DNA from: Thermoflexus sp.
GTDB lineage: Bacteria; Chloroflexota; Anaerolineae; Thermoflexales; Thermoflexaceae
Direction of reading: 5' to 3'
Assembly: GCF_034432235.1 (NCBI RefSeq)
Contig: NZ_DAOUCJ010000029.1
Span: 40,852 to 104,851, forward strand
DNA length: 64,000 bases
Shown here: piece by piece, positions 26,739 to 35,503 of the stretch
Layout of the letters: each line of letters begins with the position of its first letter
How positions within the stretch are numbered: position 1 is the first letter of the stretch
The notes under the pieces: model-generated
Databases searched by the model: none
Told to the model about the DNA's origin: nothing
Seen by the model: only the letters and a program-made list of their open reading frames with translations
Position numbers and translations under genes: made by a program

Positions 26739-26949
26739 CAGCCGCACCTCCAGAGCATTTGGGGAACAGCCCTCCATGATAATAGCCCAGATCATAGCCC
26801 ATATCCGGGATGGGCGCATGGAAATCCGGCGGCTCCTCCCCGCCATCGTGCGGCCGCTCCCGGCACGGCGGTAGCGTTTTCTCTCGATCGAGAAGCCATG
26901 CGGAGAAGGGCAGCATAAGGGGGAGCAGTCCCATGGTCCGGGCCGGGAA

Positions 26950-26978
26950 TTGACGGGCACCCGTATTCTTAGTAAAAT
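26950..26978 (+). promoter_or_regulatory. strong sigma-70-type promoter upstream of gdh
   Basis: TTGACG and TAAAAT are separated by exactly 17 nt, so both boxes and the spacing are near-consensus. Transcription would start at about 26985, only about 75 nt before a perfect intrinsic terminator. Confidence 0.7.
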
Positions 26979-26982
26979 GAAA

Positions 26983-27100
26983 ATGGGTTCATCTCAGGAT
27001 CCCTTATTGAGCCGATGAGGCTGTGGAAAATTGTCCCCATAGCGGATCTGGATGCAATCAAACGGGGCCACCTTGCCCGAGGTGGCCCCGTTTTATTTTC
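26983..27100 (+). ncRNA. candidate leader RNA/attenuator (or sRNA) upstream of gdh
   Basis: The short transcript predicted between the TTGACG/TAAAAT promoter and the terminator at 27061-27098 is about 115 nt and contains no convincing ORF. Possible short stems are AUGGG (26983-26987) with CCCAU (27036-27040), CUCA (26993-26996) with UGAG (27008-27011), and GCC-GAUGA-GGC (27011-27021). These would form a small junction before the terminator. The stems are short, so the fold is tentative. It could be an attenuator or riboswitch of the gdh genes, or a free-standing sRNA. Confidence 0.4.
27061..27098 (+). terminator. intrinsic terminator upstream of gdh
   Basis: AACGGGGCCACC (27061-27072) pairs perfectly with GGTGGCCCCGTT (27081-27092) around an 8-nt loop, and TTATTTT follows. 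This 12-bp stem with a U tract lies about 140 nt before the gdh start codon, inside the expected leader. Confidence 0.85.
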
Positions 27101-27238
27101 TGGCGGACCCAATGGATGGGCCGCCCTTTCCGCAACCCGTATCCCGCGGAAGCGAGATCCAGAGCGATCTCCCGGTGAAATCGAAGGACCACCAGCGAAT
27201 GGATTTTAGGTGGACATCCTTTTTGAGGAGCGATCGCC

Positions 27239-28507
27239 ATGGCGGTGGAACAGATCCGACAGGAGACCCTGAATCCCTTTGAGATCGTTCAGAGGCAGCT
27301 GGACGAGGTCGCCCAGGTGATCGGCCTGGAGCCTCACGTGCATGAGATGCTTCGCTGGCCCAAGCTGGAGATTCAGGTGACCTTCCCTGTTCGCATGGAC
27401 GACGGGTCGATCCGGATCTTCCGGGGCTTTCGTGTGCAATATAACGACGCCCGGGGGCCCGCGAAAGGCGGCATCCGGTATCACCCCCAGGAAACCATCG
27501 ATACGGTGCGGGCCCTGGCGGCGTGGATGACCTGGAAGACCGCGGTGATGGATCTGCCTCTGGGCGGCGGGAAGGGCGGCGTGGTGTGCGACCCCAAGCA
27601 TCTCTCCCAGGGGGAGCTGGAGCGGATCAGCCGGGCCTACATCCGGGCCATCGCCCCCTTTATCGGCCCAGAGCGGGATGTGCCCGCGCCGGATGTTTAC
27701 ACGAACCCACAGATCATGGCCTGGATGATGGATGAATACAGCACCATCGTCGGCTACAACGCGCCCGGCGTGATCACGGGCAAGCCCCTGCCCCTGGGGG
27801 GAAGCCGGGGACGGGAGGATGCCACCGCCCGGGGCGGGATCTACGTCACCCGGGAGGCGGCGAAGGTGCTCGGCCTCGATTTGAACGGGGCCACCGCGGC
27901 CATCCAGGGCTATGGAAACGCTGGCCAGCACGCCCATCGGCTGGGGACGGAGCTCCTGGGCCTGAAGGTGGTGGCCGTCAGCGACTCCCAGGGTGGGGTT
28001 TACAATCCGAAGGGTCTGGATTTCAACGCGTTGTCGGCCTGGAAGCGAGAGCATGGCACTGTTGTGGGCTTCCCGGGGGCGGATACCCTCACCAACGAGG
28101 AGCTGCTGGAGCTCCCGGTGACGGTCCTGTTCCCCGCTGCTCTGGAGAACCAGATCACCGCGGAGAACGCCCCGCGTATCCGGGCCCGCATCGTGGCGGA
28201 GCTGGCGAACGGACCCACCACGCCGGAGGCCGATCACATCCTCTATGAGAATGGAGTTTATGTCATCCCCGACTTCCTGTGCAACGCAGGCGGGGTCACG
28301 GTCTCCTACTTCGAAATGGTGCAGAACGCCTACGGCTACTACTGGAGCGAAGCAGAGGTCCATCAACGGCTGGATGAGAAAATGACGGCGGCTTTCCATG
28401 CGGTCCATGAGACCGCGCGGCGCTACCGGGTGCATAACCGGCTGGGCGCTTATATCGTAGCGATCGAGCGGGTGGTTGAGGCGATGCGGTTGCGGGGCTG
28501 GGTGTAG
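27239..28507 (+). CDS. gdhA: Glu/Leu/Phe/Val (glutamate) dehydrogenase 1
   Basis: The 422-residue protein is a hexameric-type glutamate dehydrogenase that interconverts glutamate and 2-oxoglutarate plus ammonia. The substrate Lys lies in [11 protein letters not shown], the second in [19 protein letters not shown], where the catalytic Lys is in GGGKGG, and the catalytic Asp is in VPAPDVYTN. The Rossmann glycine motif is [24 protein letters not shown] supplies the C-terminal substrate Ser. All key residues are present. It is about 45% similar by eye to the paralogue just downstream. GGAG lies 8 nt before the ATG. Confidence 0.93.
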   Translation: MAVEQIRQETLNPFEIVQRQLDEVAQVIGLEPHVHEMLRWPKLEIQVTFPVRMDDGSIRIFRGFRVQYNDARGPAKGGIRYHPQETIDTVRALAAWMTWKTAVMDLPLGGGKGGVVCDPKHLSQGELERISRAYIRAIAPFIGPERDVPAPDVYTNPQIMAWMMDEYSTIVGYNAPGVITGKPLPLGGSRGREDATARGGIYVTREAAKVLGLDLNGATAAIQGYGNAGQHAHRLGTELLGLKVVAVSDSQGGVYNPKGLDFNALSAWKREHGTVVGFPGADTLTNEELLELPVTVLFPAALENQITAENAPRIRARIVAELANGPTTPEADHILYENGVYVIPDFLCNAGGVTVSYFEMVQNAYGYYWSEAEVHQRLDEKMTAAFHAVHETARRYRVHNRLGAYIVAIERVVEAMRLRGWV

Positions 28508-28550
28508 AAACCCTGGAAGGGGCAGCCCCGCGGGCCTGCCTGAGCGGGCA

Positions 28551-28596
28551 GGCGAAGGCGGCAGCGGCTTTCCGCTTGCCGCCTTCGCCTTTGTTT
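28551..28596 (+). terminator. strong intrinsic terminator between the two gdh genes
   Basis: GGCGAAGGCGGCA (28551-28563) pairs perfectly with TGCCGCCTTCGCC (28577-28589), with an inner GCGG/CCGC extension and a TTTGTTT tail. A competing stem GCCTGCC/GGCAGGC just upstream overlaps its left arm. The stem should separate expression of the two paralogues. Confidence 0.85.
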
Positions 28597-28675
28597 GGAT
28601 TTCCCCTGAAGGCTTTGGGAGAAGGCCAGCTCGCCAGCCCCAGGGTTTCATCCACATCCGTTTAAAGGGGGAACT

Positions 28676-30022
28676 ATGGCGGTGGAACGCTCGGTGGAGG
28701 TTTCCTACAGCGCTTTCTACTCGCCCTCGCCGGAGGCCATTCGAAAGGGCCTCCAGGCCTGGAATGCGGCGCTGGCTCAGTTCGATAAGGCAGCCCGCAT
28801 CCTGGAGGCCTCGGGTCATCCCCTCAAGAGGGGGCTCATCGAATTCTTGCGCCGCCCTAAGCGGGAGCTGATCGTCAATTTCCCTGTTCAGATGGATGAC
28901 GGTTCGATTCAGATGTTCACCGGCTACCGGGTGCACCACAACGCCGTCCGGGGCCCAACGAAGGGCGGCATCCGTTATCATCCGGACGTCACGCTGGAGG
29001 AGGTGCGGGCGCTGGCGATGTGGATGACCTGGAAATGCGCGCTGGTGAACATCCCCTACGGGGGGGCCAAAGGGGGTGTGGCGGTGGATCCCGCGAAGCT
29101 TTCCCCCCGGGAGCTGGAGCGCCTCACCCGCCGCTATGCCACCGAGATCAGCCTGCTGATGCATCCGGGTGGGGATGTGCCCGCCCCGGATGTGGGGACC
29201 AACCCTCAGATCATGGCATGGATTATGGACACGTATTCCATGCACACCGGATTCACCCAACCGGCTGTGGTTACCGGGAAACCCCTGGAGATCGGGGGGA
29301 CGGTGGGCCGGGTGGAGGCCACCGGGCGTGGCGTGATGATGGTGGTCGCCGAAGCCCTGAAAGGGAACCAGATCCCCATCGATCAGGCCACCATCGCCGT
29401 CCAGGGCTTCGGGAATGTGGGCTCCTATGCCGCCCTCACGGCTCACCAGATGGGGGCCAGGGTCGTGGCCGTCAGCGATGTCCAGGGGGGCCTCTACAAC
29501 CCCAGGGGACTGGATATCCCCAAATTAATGGATCACGTTCGCCAGCACCGGACGGTGGTCGGGTTCCCCGAGGCCGAGCCCATCACCAACGCGGAGCTCC
29601 TGACCATGAAGGTGGATGTGCTCATCCCCGCGGCCATGGAGAACCAGATCACCGCGGACAACGCTCCTTTCGTCCAGGCGCGCATCCTGGCGGAGGGAGC
29701 CAACGGGCCCACCACACCGGAGGCGGATGAGATCTTGATCGAGAAGGGCGTCTTCATTGTGCCGGACATCCTGTGCAACGCCGGGGGGGTGATCGCCTCG
29801 TATTTCGAGTGGGTGCAGGATCTACAGTCGTTCTTCTGGACGGAGGAGGAGATCAATCAGCGGATGGAGCGGATCCTGAAGCGGGCTTTTTACGAGGTGC
29901 TGGCGAAGGAAGAGGAGCTGCGCCGCCATGGGCTGAAGCCGGGGGACTATCGCACGGCTGCCCAGGCGCTGGCGATCTGGCGCGTCGCTCAGGCGACCCT
30001 GATTCGAGGCATTTACCCGTAG
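28676..30022 (+). CDS. gdhA: Glu/Leu/Phe/Val (glutamate) dehydrogenase 2
   Basis: The 448-residue paralogue has an N-terminus about 22 residues longer. It keeps [38 protein letters not shown], the Rossmann motif [13 protein letters not shown] and ASYFEWVQD, so it should also be catalytic. Thermus uses two tandem GDH genes, one regulatory and one catalytic subunit of a mixed hexamer. Here both look catalytic, so a regulatory/catalytic split is not supported by the active-site residues. GGGGGAAC lies just before the ATG. The intervening terminator argues for independent regulation. Confidence 0.93.
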   Translation: MAVERSVEVSYSAFYSPSPEAIRKGLQAWNAALAQFDKAARILEASGHPLKRGLIEFLRRPKRELIVNFPVQMDDGSIQMFTGYRVHHNAVRGPTKGGIRYHPDVTLEEVRALAMWMTWKCALVNIPYGGAKGGVAVDPAKLSPRELERLTRRYATEISLLMHPGGDVPAPDVGTNPQIMAWIMDTYSMHTGFTQPAVVTGKPLEIGGTVGRVEATGRGVMMVVAEALKGNQIPIDQATIAVQGFGNVGSYAALTAHQMGARVVAVSDVQGGLYNPRGLDIPKLMDHVRQHRTVVGFPEAEPITNAELLTMKVDVLIPAAMENQITADNAPFVQARILAEGANGPTTPEADEILIEKGVFIVPDILCNAGGVIASYFEWVQDLQSFFWTEEEINQRMERILKRAFYEVLAKEEELRRHGLKPGDYRTAAQALAIWRVAQATLIRGIYP

Positions 30023-30137
30023 GGGGAGGCCGCTTCCCTGAGGGTCTGAGGGACCTGGCGGATCCCCTGAGGCAACCCCTCACCCATTGGGTTCCTCTGG
30101 AGAGGGCAACCCAGAGCCTATAGAGGAAAGGTTCGGG

Positions 30138-30560
30138 ATGTCCGGAGGGCCGGCCCGTGGGGTTTACGTGCTGTGGCTGGAGGTATCCGGGGAGGTCCAG
30201 ATCGGCCGGTTGGGGCGCTGGCATCTGGACGGCGGTTATGCCTATGTGGGCTCTGCGCAGGGCCCGGGCGGGCTCCGGCGGCTGCAGCGCCATCGGGAGG
30301 TGGCCGAGGGCCGGAACCCCACCCGTCGCTGGCATATCGATTTCCTGCTGGCCGCCGGCACATGGCGCGGGGCGTTCGTGATGGAGGCCGAAGATCCCCG
30401 CCTGGAGTGCCGGCTGGCCCGCGCGCTGGCACAGCGGTTGCCCCCCGCGATCCCCCGGTTCGGCAGCAGCGATTGCCGCTGCCCGACCCATCTCTTCGCG
30501 GTCCCCGATGTCCCGGGGTTCCACCAGCTGATGTTGGAACTGGGGCTGCATCCGGTTTGA
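30138..30560 (+). CDS. GIY-YIG nuclease family protein (DUF123)
   Basis: The 140-residue stand-alone DUF123 protein shows the GIY-YIG core as GVYVLWLEV and YAYVGSAQGPGGLRRLQRH, followed by RRWHIDFLL and the DUF123 signature FGSSDCRCPTHLF. These small proteins are found in archaea and thermophilic bacteria, often fused to endonuclease III. Here it is single. GAGGAAAGG lies upstream of the ATG at 30138. The target structure is unknown. It follows gdh by 115 nt. Confidence 0.88.
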   Translation: MSGGPARGVYVLWLEVSGEVQIGRLGRWHLDGGYAYVGSAQGPGGLRRLQRHREVAEGRNPTRRWHIDFLLAAGTWRGAFVMEAEDPRLECRLARALAQRLPPAIPRFGSSDCRCPTHLFAVPDVPGFHQLMLELGLHPV

Positions 30561-30580
30561 TCTGGAGTTCCGCCCGATTT

Positions 30581-30642
30581 CCCCTTCCCGAAGCGGGGAG
30601 GGGGGATTTCTGAGGCTCCCCCTTCCTTCGTAGGGAAGGGGG
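30581..30642. repeat. pair of C/G-tract hairpins
   Basis: Two adjacent hairpins lie between the GIY-YIG and glycosidase genes: CCCCTTCCC/GGGGAGGGG at 30581-30605, and CCCCCTTCC-ttcgtag-GGAAGGGGG at 30618-30642, followed by CCGGGGGG. The second type resembles a hairpin repeat widespread between genes in Chloroflexi and cyanobacteria (from memory). It could act as a bidirectional terminator, although no U tract follows. Confidence 0.55.
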
Positions 30643-30756
30643 CCGGGGGGTTCGGTCCGAGGGCTCCGGGATAGGGGATTCGGGGAGATCGCTGGTCATG
30701 GGCTTCGCCGATAACATAGGAGCGAGTGGGGATCCTCGCCCTCGGGAAGGAGAGCC

Positions 30757-31887
30757 GTGCGTGCGCTCACCGCGAAAGGCCCCTGGAGCGCCGGGCTTCG
30801 AGCCGCCGGCCGGATCCTGGCCCTCATGCTCTGGATCGTCCCATCTTCGGCCAGAGGGCCGCTCCCCCTGACGCTGGCCCCCCCTCGAGCGCCTGAGACC
30901 CTGAACCCTAAGGTGGGCGTGCACACCCGGGTGACTGATGAGGTGGATCCTTCGCGGATTTACCGCACGTTCGCGATGGCCCGGGCCATGGGAGCCGCGT
31001 GGGTGGTGGAGTTTTTCCCATGGCCGTATCTGGAACCGGAGCCGGGCCGCTACACCTGGGCGCACAGCGACCTGCGGATCTTCCTGGCCCGACGGGAGGG
31101 CCTGAAGGTCATCGCCCGCATGGGGATGGTCCCGACGTGGGCCCGCCCCTGGCGCGCCCCGGCCACCTACCTGGGGGCCGAGGCGGTTTTCCCCTTCGCC
31201 CGTTTCGTCGCCGCCTTCGCGGCCCGCTACCGGGATCAGATCGCCGCCCTGGTGATCTGGAACGAGCCCAATCTGTATATCGAATGGGGGGCGCGGCCCT
31301 CGGATCCGGGGGGCTTCGTCGCGCTGATGCGGGCGGTGTATCCAGCGGTCAAGCAGGTGGCGCCCGATCTGCCGGTGCTGGCCGGCGGGCCGGCCCCCAC
31401 CCTGGAGGATTCGCCCCACGCGATGAACGACCTGCGGTTCTTGAGGGAGGTCTATGAGCGGGGGATCGCCGCTTACATCGATGGGTGGGCGATGCATCCG
31501 TATGGGTTCGGGAACCCGCCGGAGGAGCCACCGGACCCCCGGCGCCTGAACTTCCGACGGGTGGAGCTGATGCGGGCGATCATGCGGGCCTATGGGGACG
31601 ATCGGCCGATCTATATCACCGAGACAGGCTGGAACGAATCGCCCGAATACGATCACGGCCTTCCGCCGGAGGTGCGGGCGGATTACACGGTGCGGGCCTA
31701 TGAATACGCGCGGCGGAACTGGCCGTGGTGCCCGGTGGTGGCGATGTGGGCCCTGCGCTACCCATGGCGGGAGGATCCGGTCCTCGAAGGATACGCCTTC
31801 CTCGATCTGGATTTCCGACCCCGGCCCGTCTACGAGGCCGTTCGGCGTTACACCCACGGCGAGCGATCCATCGATACGGATCGATGA
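30757..31887 (+). CDS. TIM-barrel glycoside hydrolase (GH39/cellulase-like)
   Basis: The 376-residue protein has an N-terminal hydrophobic segment (AAGRILALMLWIVPSSARG), likely a signal peptide or anchor, and a (beta/alpha)8 glycosidase domain. The acid/base Glu is in LVIWNEPNLYIEWG and the nucleophile in IYITETGWNESPEY, with WAMHPYGFGNPP between. The NEP and TETGW motifs are of clan GH-A, as in GH39 and similar families. The substrate is undetermined, though a secreted polysaccharide-active role is likely. The start GTG at 30757 has AAGGAGAGCC upstream. Confidence 0.85.
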   Translation: MRALTAKGPWSAGLRAAGRILALMLWIVPSSARGPLPLTLAPPRAPETLNPKVGVHTRVTDEVDPSRIYRTFAMARAMGAAWVVEFFPWPYLEPEPGRYTWAHSDLRIFLARREGLKVIARMGMVPTWARPWRAPATYLGAEAVFPFARFVAAFAARYRDQIAALVIWNEPNLYIEWGARPSDPGGFVALMRAVYPAVKQVAPDLPVLAGGPAPTLEDSPHAMNDLRFLREVYERGIAAYIDGWAMHPYGFGNPPEEPPDPRRLNFRRVELMRAIMRAYGDDRPIYITETGWNESPEYDHGLPPEVRADYTVRAYEYARRNWPWCPVVAMWALRYPWREDPVLEGYAFLDLDFRPRPVYEAVRRYTHGERSIDTDR

Positions 31888-31966
31888 ATGATTCGGAGGG
31901 GATGGCCGACCGTGGATGTGGTAAACTGGCCCCCACATGCAGAGCATCGATGGGAAGGAGGAAACG

Positions 31967-33013
31967 ATGACCCCAGCTCTTCAACGCGTGGCCCTCATCG
32001 GGTTCGGGGCGGTGGGGCGCGCCTTCGCCCGGCTGCTCCTGAGAAAACATGAGGAGATCCGCCATCGTTACGATCTCGACATCCGGATCACCGGGATCAT
32101 CACCGCCCGCCGGGGGGCAGCATGGGATCCGGAGGGGCTGGATCTGGTCGCCGCCCTGGAGGCGGTGGAGCGGGGCGGGGATCTGAGCGCCCTCAGCCGG
32201 AGCCCGGCTCCCCGGGAGACCCTGGCCTTCATCGAGCGGTGCCCGGCGGATGTGGTCGTCGAGATCACCGTCCTGGATCCGCGCACCGGACAGCCGGCTA
32301 CAGACCACGTTCGGGCGGCCTTGCGCTCGGGTCGGCATGTGGTGACCGCCAACAAGGGCCCTCTGGCCTTCGCCTACCGGGAGCTGCGGGAGCTCGCCCG
32401 CTCCCGCGGCCGCGCCTTTCTCTTCGAGTCCACGGTCATGGACGGCGCCCCGCTCTTCAGCCTGGTCCGCGAGGGGCTGCCGGCCACCCACATCCTGGGC
32501 TTCCGGGCTATCCTCAACAGCACCACCAACTTCATCCTCACCCGGATGGAGGAGGGGATCCCCTTTGAGGAGGCTGTGCGGCAGGCCCAGGCCATCGGGA
32601 TCGCTGAGGCCGATCCATCGAATGACATCGATGGATGGGACGCAGCGGTCAAGACGTGCGTGCTGGCCAATGTGTGGATGGAGGCGGATCTGCGGCCGGA
32701 TCAGGTGGAGCGGACCGGCATCCGGGGGATCCGGCCGGAGGATCTCAAGGCGGCGCGAGAGGAGGGACGGCGGATCAAGCTGGTGTGCGCGGTGGAGCGG
32801 GGGGAGAACGGGGCGGTGCGGGCCCGGGTGGCCCCGGAGGCGGTCCCGCTGGAGGATCTCCTGGCCCATGTGCGCGGGACCTCTTCGGTGATCACCCTGC
32901 GCACGGATACTTTAAAACAGCTCACTCTGATCGAGCATGAGCCCGAACCCGCCCAGACGGCCTTCGGGATCCTGGCTGATCTCATCAACGTCGCGCGGGG
33001 CCATTGGGGATAG
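31967..33013 (+). CDS. hom: homoserine dehydrogenase
   Basis: The 348-residue enzyme reduces aspartate semialdehyde to homoserine in Thr/Met/Ile synthesis. It has the Rossmann motif VALIGFGAVGRAFARLLL, the catalytic Lys in VVTANKGPLAFAY, and EADPSNDIDGWDAAVK, the conserved substrate-binding acidic segment. It lacks a C-terminal ACT regulatory domain, so Thr feedback through that domain is not expected. AAGGAGGAAACG lies upstream of the ATG. It is the last gene before the second palindromic repeat array. Confidence 0.93.
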   Translation: MTPALQRVALIGFGAVGRAFARLLLRKHEEIRHRYDLDIRITGIITARRGAAWDPEGLDLVAALEAVERGGDLSALSRSPAPRETLAFIERCPADVVVEITVLDPRTGQPATDHVRAALRSGRHVVTANKGPLAFAYRELRELARSRGRAFLFESTVMDGAPLFSLVREGLPATHILGFRAILNSTTNFILTRMEEGIPFEEAVRQAQAIGIAEADPSNDIDGWDAAVKTCVLANVWMEADLRPDQVERTGIRGIRPEDLKAAREEGRRIKLVCAVERGENGAVRARVAPEAVPLEDLLAHVRGTSSVITLRTDTLKQLTLIEHEPEPAQTAFGILADLINVARGHWG

Positions 33014-33014
33014 G

Positions 33015-33310
33015 GACCGCGGATAGAAATCGGCCCTGGGGGGTGCCTGCGCCTCACGCGCCGGCGGATCGCGCCGATTGGAAATCGGCCTCCATAGGCG
33101 CTTCGCGCCGGGCGTCAGCCGGTGCCGACGCGAAGATGCTTTTTGGCCGGCGGAGGCCGGCCGTTGGCCGGAGGCCTCTCACGCCGATGGAAATCGGCCT
33201 TCTGAGGCGCTTGCGCGCCGGGCGTCAGCCGGCGCCGACGCGGAAAACCTTTTCGGCCGGCGCAGGCCGGCCACTGGCCAGAGGCCTCTGGAGGTCGAAT
33301 TCATTCGACG
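33015..33310. repeat. GC-rich palindromic repeat array (copy B, inverted to copy A)
   Basis: About 295 bp fills the gap between the convergent hom and glycosyltransferase genes. Read in reverse complement, it starts with GTCGAATGAATTCGAC, then two and a half units of about 108 bp (AGGCCTCTGGCC, a CCGGCC/GGCCGG stem, GCGTCGGCGCCGGCTGACGC, CGGCGCGCAAGCGCC, GGCCGATTTCCATCGGC). These are the same modules in the same order as copy A at 8224-8470. The two copies are therefore one dispersed element family in opposite orientation. Confidence 0.85.
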
Positions 33311-33317
33311 TTCCCGC

Positions 33318-34817
33318 CTATGACCGCCTCTTCCGCCACACCTGGGCCCGCGCCCCCTCGAACTCTTTCTCCCAGCGCGGGTCCGCCTCCAGGGCGCGGG
33401 CCAGCTCCTCCTGAAGGATCCGATCGATCAGCAGGCGATCCGCCCCATAGTGTTCCAGCAGCTCATGGTAGCGGGCCGCCCGGGAGATCCGGATGTAGTC
33501 CAGCCACAGCTCGTAAGGGTAAAGCTCCACCCGGGGGTCCACGAAGACTTTCTGCTCGGGCAGGGCCCAGATCAGGTAGCTCCCGTAGCCCATCTCGTTG
33601 AACAGGCGCCCCCCGGGATGCGCCCGCAGGTATTCCACCGCATCCACCGGCGTCTCGATCCCGATCAGGGGGCCGATGGCCTGCCCCCGCCACACCTGCC
33701 GCCAGTAGGTCTCCGGCAGGGGGATCCGTTCCACCCACCAGGGCTGGACGGCGAGGACGGGCAGGAAGAGCATGGCGGCGAGGAGGGTGTTCAGCCGGCG
33801 GGGCGGCGGGCTCGGCCATGGCCATGGCGGCAGCGCCCCGGCCAGCAGCCGTGCCAGGATGGGGGCGGCCACCATCCCGAACCAGATCACATATCGCTGG
33901 CCGTTCCAGGCTAACCAGAGGAAAGCCACGATCAGCAGCGCCTCGGTGGGCCTCAGGCGGTGACGGGAGTAAGCGAGGGCGAGGAGCAGGATCAGCACGC
34001 TCCCGTAGAACGTGAGGTTGGCGATCCCATGCGGGGTGGGGGAAGCCCACTCCACCACCAGGGTCTGGCTGGGCCGGTCGGTGAGCAGGCGGTGGACGTA
34101 ATGGAGGATCCCGATCCCCTGGGGGTTGAGCAGCATCGCGGGCAGGGTGAGGATGGCGATGCCTGCGAGCGGGCGCAGCGTTGAGGGCGCGCGCTGCCCG
34201 AGGAGCGTCTCCAGCGCCCCGCCGGCCAGGAAGAGGAGGAGCAGTATCGGGCCCAGGATGAAGGCCCCATGGGCATTGACCCAGAAGGCCATCAGAGAGG
34301 GAAGCATCAGCAGCGCGGCCCGGCATCGGGATCCCTCCCCGAGGCGGGCGAGGGAGAGATAGAAAAGGACGAAGGGGAGCCAGGACCAGATTTGGGGGCG
34401 CAGCACCAGGTTGTTGAGGGACATGCCGGCGGCGAGGGCGAGGACGAAGGCGGCCAGCCGCCAGGATCCGCTCCGATGCCTCGCCTCCCAGCCGATGAGG
34501 GCGAAGGCCGCCAGGGCCAGGAGGTTGCGCGCGAAGATGGCGAGGGGGAGCCCCCCGGCGCGAACGAGCAGGGCCAGCAGGACCTCCCCCAGCCAGGCCC
34601 CGTAGGTGAAGGGCGCCTCCGCGGGGATCGTCCAGCCGAACATGTTGGTGGCAGGGATGCGCCGCTCATCGAGGATAAGCGCCCCGATCCGCAGATGCCA
34701 CCAGAAATCGTTGGGCGGCAGCGGCATCAACGAGACCAGCACCCCGAAGGCCGCCAGCACCACCAGGGGCCAGAGGAGATCAACGGGAGCCTTCAGCCGC
34801 GCCATGACGTTTCGCAT
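33318..34817 (-). CDS. polytopic GT-C-like membrane protein
   Basis: The 499-residue protein has about 11-12 membrane helices and one extracytoplasmic C-terminal domain of about 110 residues. The first loop carries PPNDFWWHLRIGALILDE and RRIPATNMFGWTIP. The Asp at about residue 37 next to WWH is the feature seen in GT-C-type glycosyltransferases of unassigned families. The C-terminal part (EQKVFVDPRVELYPYELW, HYGADRLLIDR) resembles periplasmic domains of related proteins. GGGAGGG lies before the ATG. It is the last gene of the minus-strand glycosyltransferase string. Confidence 0.8.
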   Translation of the reverse strand: MRNVMARLKAPVDLLWPLVVLAAFGVLVSLMPLPPNDFWWHLRIGALILDERRIPATNMFGWTIPAEAPFTYGAWLGEVLLALLVRAGGLPLAIFARNLLALAAFALIGWEARHRSGSWRLAAFVLALAAGMSLNNLVLRPQIWSWLPFVLFYLSLARLGEGSRCRAALLMLPSLMAFWVNAHGAFILGPILLLLFLAGGALETLLGQRAPSTLRPLAGIAILTLPAMLLNPQGIGILHYVHRLLTDRPSQTLVVEWASPTPHGIANLTFYGSVLILLLALAYSRHRLRPTEALLIVAFLWLAWNGQRYVIWFGMVAAPILARLLAGALPPWPWPSPPPRRLNTLLAAMLFLPVLAVQPWWVERIPLPETYWRQVWRGQAIGPLIGIETPVDAVEYLRAHPGGRLFNEMGYGSYLIWALPEQKVFVDPRVELYPYELWLDYIRISRAARYHELLEHYGADRLLIDRILQEELARALEADPRWEKEFEGARAQVWRKRRS

Positions 34818-34824
34818 GGAAGAT

Positions 34825-35503
34825 CCCTCCCGTATCGGATCGACGGGTAGAAGCGGGCGGCTTCCCTGCCTCCTGCGCCATCAGGAACCAGAACAGCCAT
34901 GCTGGTCCTGCCCAGAAATCTGAGGCATGGAAGTGAACAGCAGAACGCCATCGAGGAGCCCGTAGGCAAGGATCAGTCCGAGCCAGCGGATCGGGATCGG
35001 CGGCGCCGGGCAGCATATGAAGGCAGGGATCAGCCCCACGAGCGCCAGGGTCAGGTCGAAAGTCCATCCGTAGGCGGCGGTCGCTAAGGAGAGCAGGGTC
35101 CCCATGGGAAGCTCCGGGAGGGAAGGGGGGCGATGCCGGGCCCGTTGAAGCCGGAACCTTAGGCCGAAGGCGGCGGGCAACCGGATCGGGCAGGGCGCCG
35201 AAGGGCATCAACAGCGGAAGGGCCCACGGGGTTCCAGAGCATAACGGCCTCTTCGACGGGCCGGCCCGCCGCCCGCTCCAGGCGGAGCACCTGGGCCGGA
35301 TCATACGGGTTGCCGCCGGTGAGGCGCAGCCGGCCAGCCGCCCCGTATTCAACGAAGTCGTCCAGGCGAATGAAGGATGGAGAGGTCAGGATCCGCTCGG
35401 AGAGCGCAAAGCGCATGGCGCCCGCAGCGATCAGCAAAGGCCATCGCATGACCCAATAGACCGTTCCCCGCATGATCCGTGCTCCTCCCCGGATCATGGC
35501 CAT
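34825..35503 (-). pseudogene. GT87/DUF2029 glycosyltransferase remnant
   Basis: The start (ATG at 35503 overlapping the upstream stop) opens a readable N-terminus: LDDFVEYGAAGRLRLTGGNPYDPAQV and EEAVMLWNP, the GT87 pattern. After about 35270 the frame changes to LPLLMPFGALP. After an internal deletion, the C-terminal helices are recognisable as YGWTFDLTLALVGLIPAF and LGLILAYGLLDGVLLFTSMPQ, ending in another frame as DFWAGPAWLFWFLMAQEAG. Around 680 nt remain of an expected 1.2 kb or more. Several frame shifts make it inactive. Confidence 0.85.

Noticed and set aside
26983..27040. Hammerhead-like ribozyme core (GAUGAG...GAAA) in the gdh leader
   Set aside because: The conserved CUGAUGA and GAAA blocks are not in the required form, and the stems do not fit.
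27206..29446. 746-codon minus-strand frame over both gdh genes
   Set aside because: Antisense to two conserved enzymes, and the translation has no known motif.
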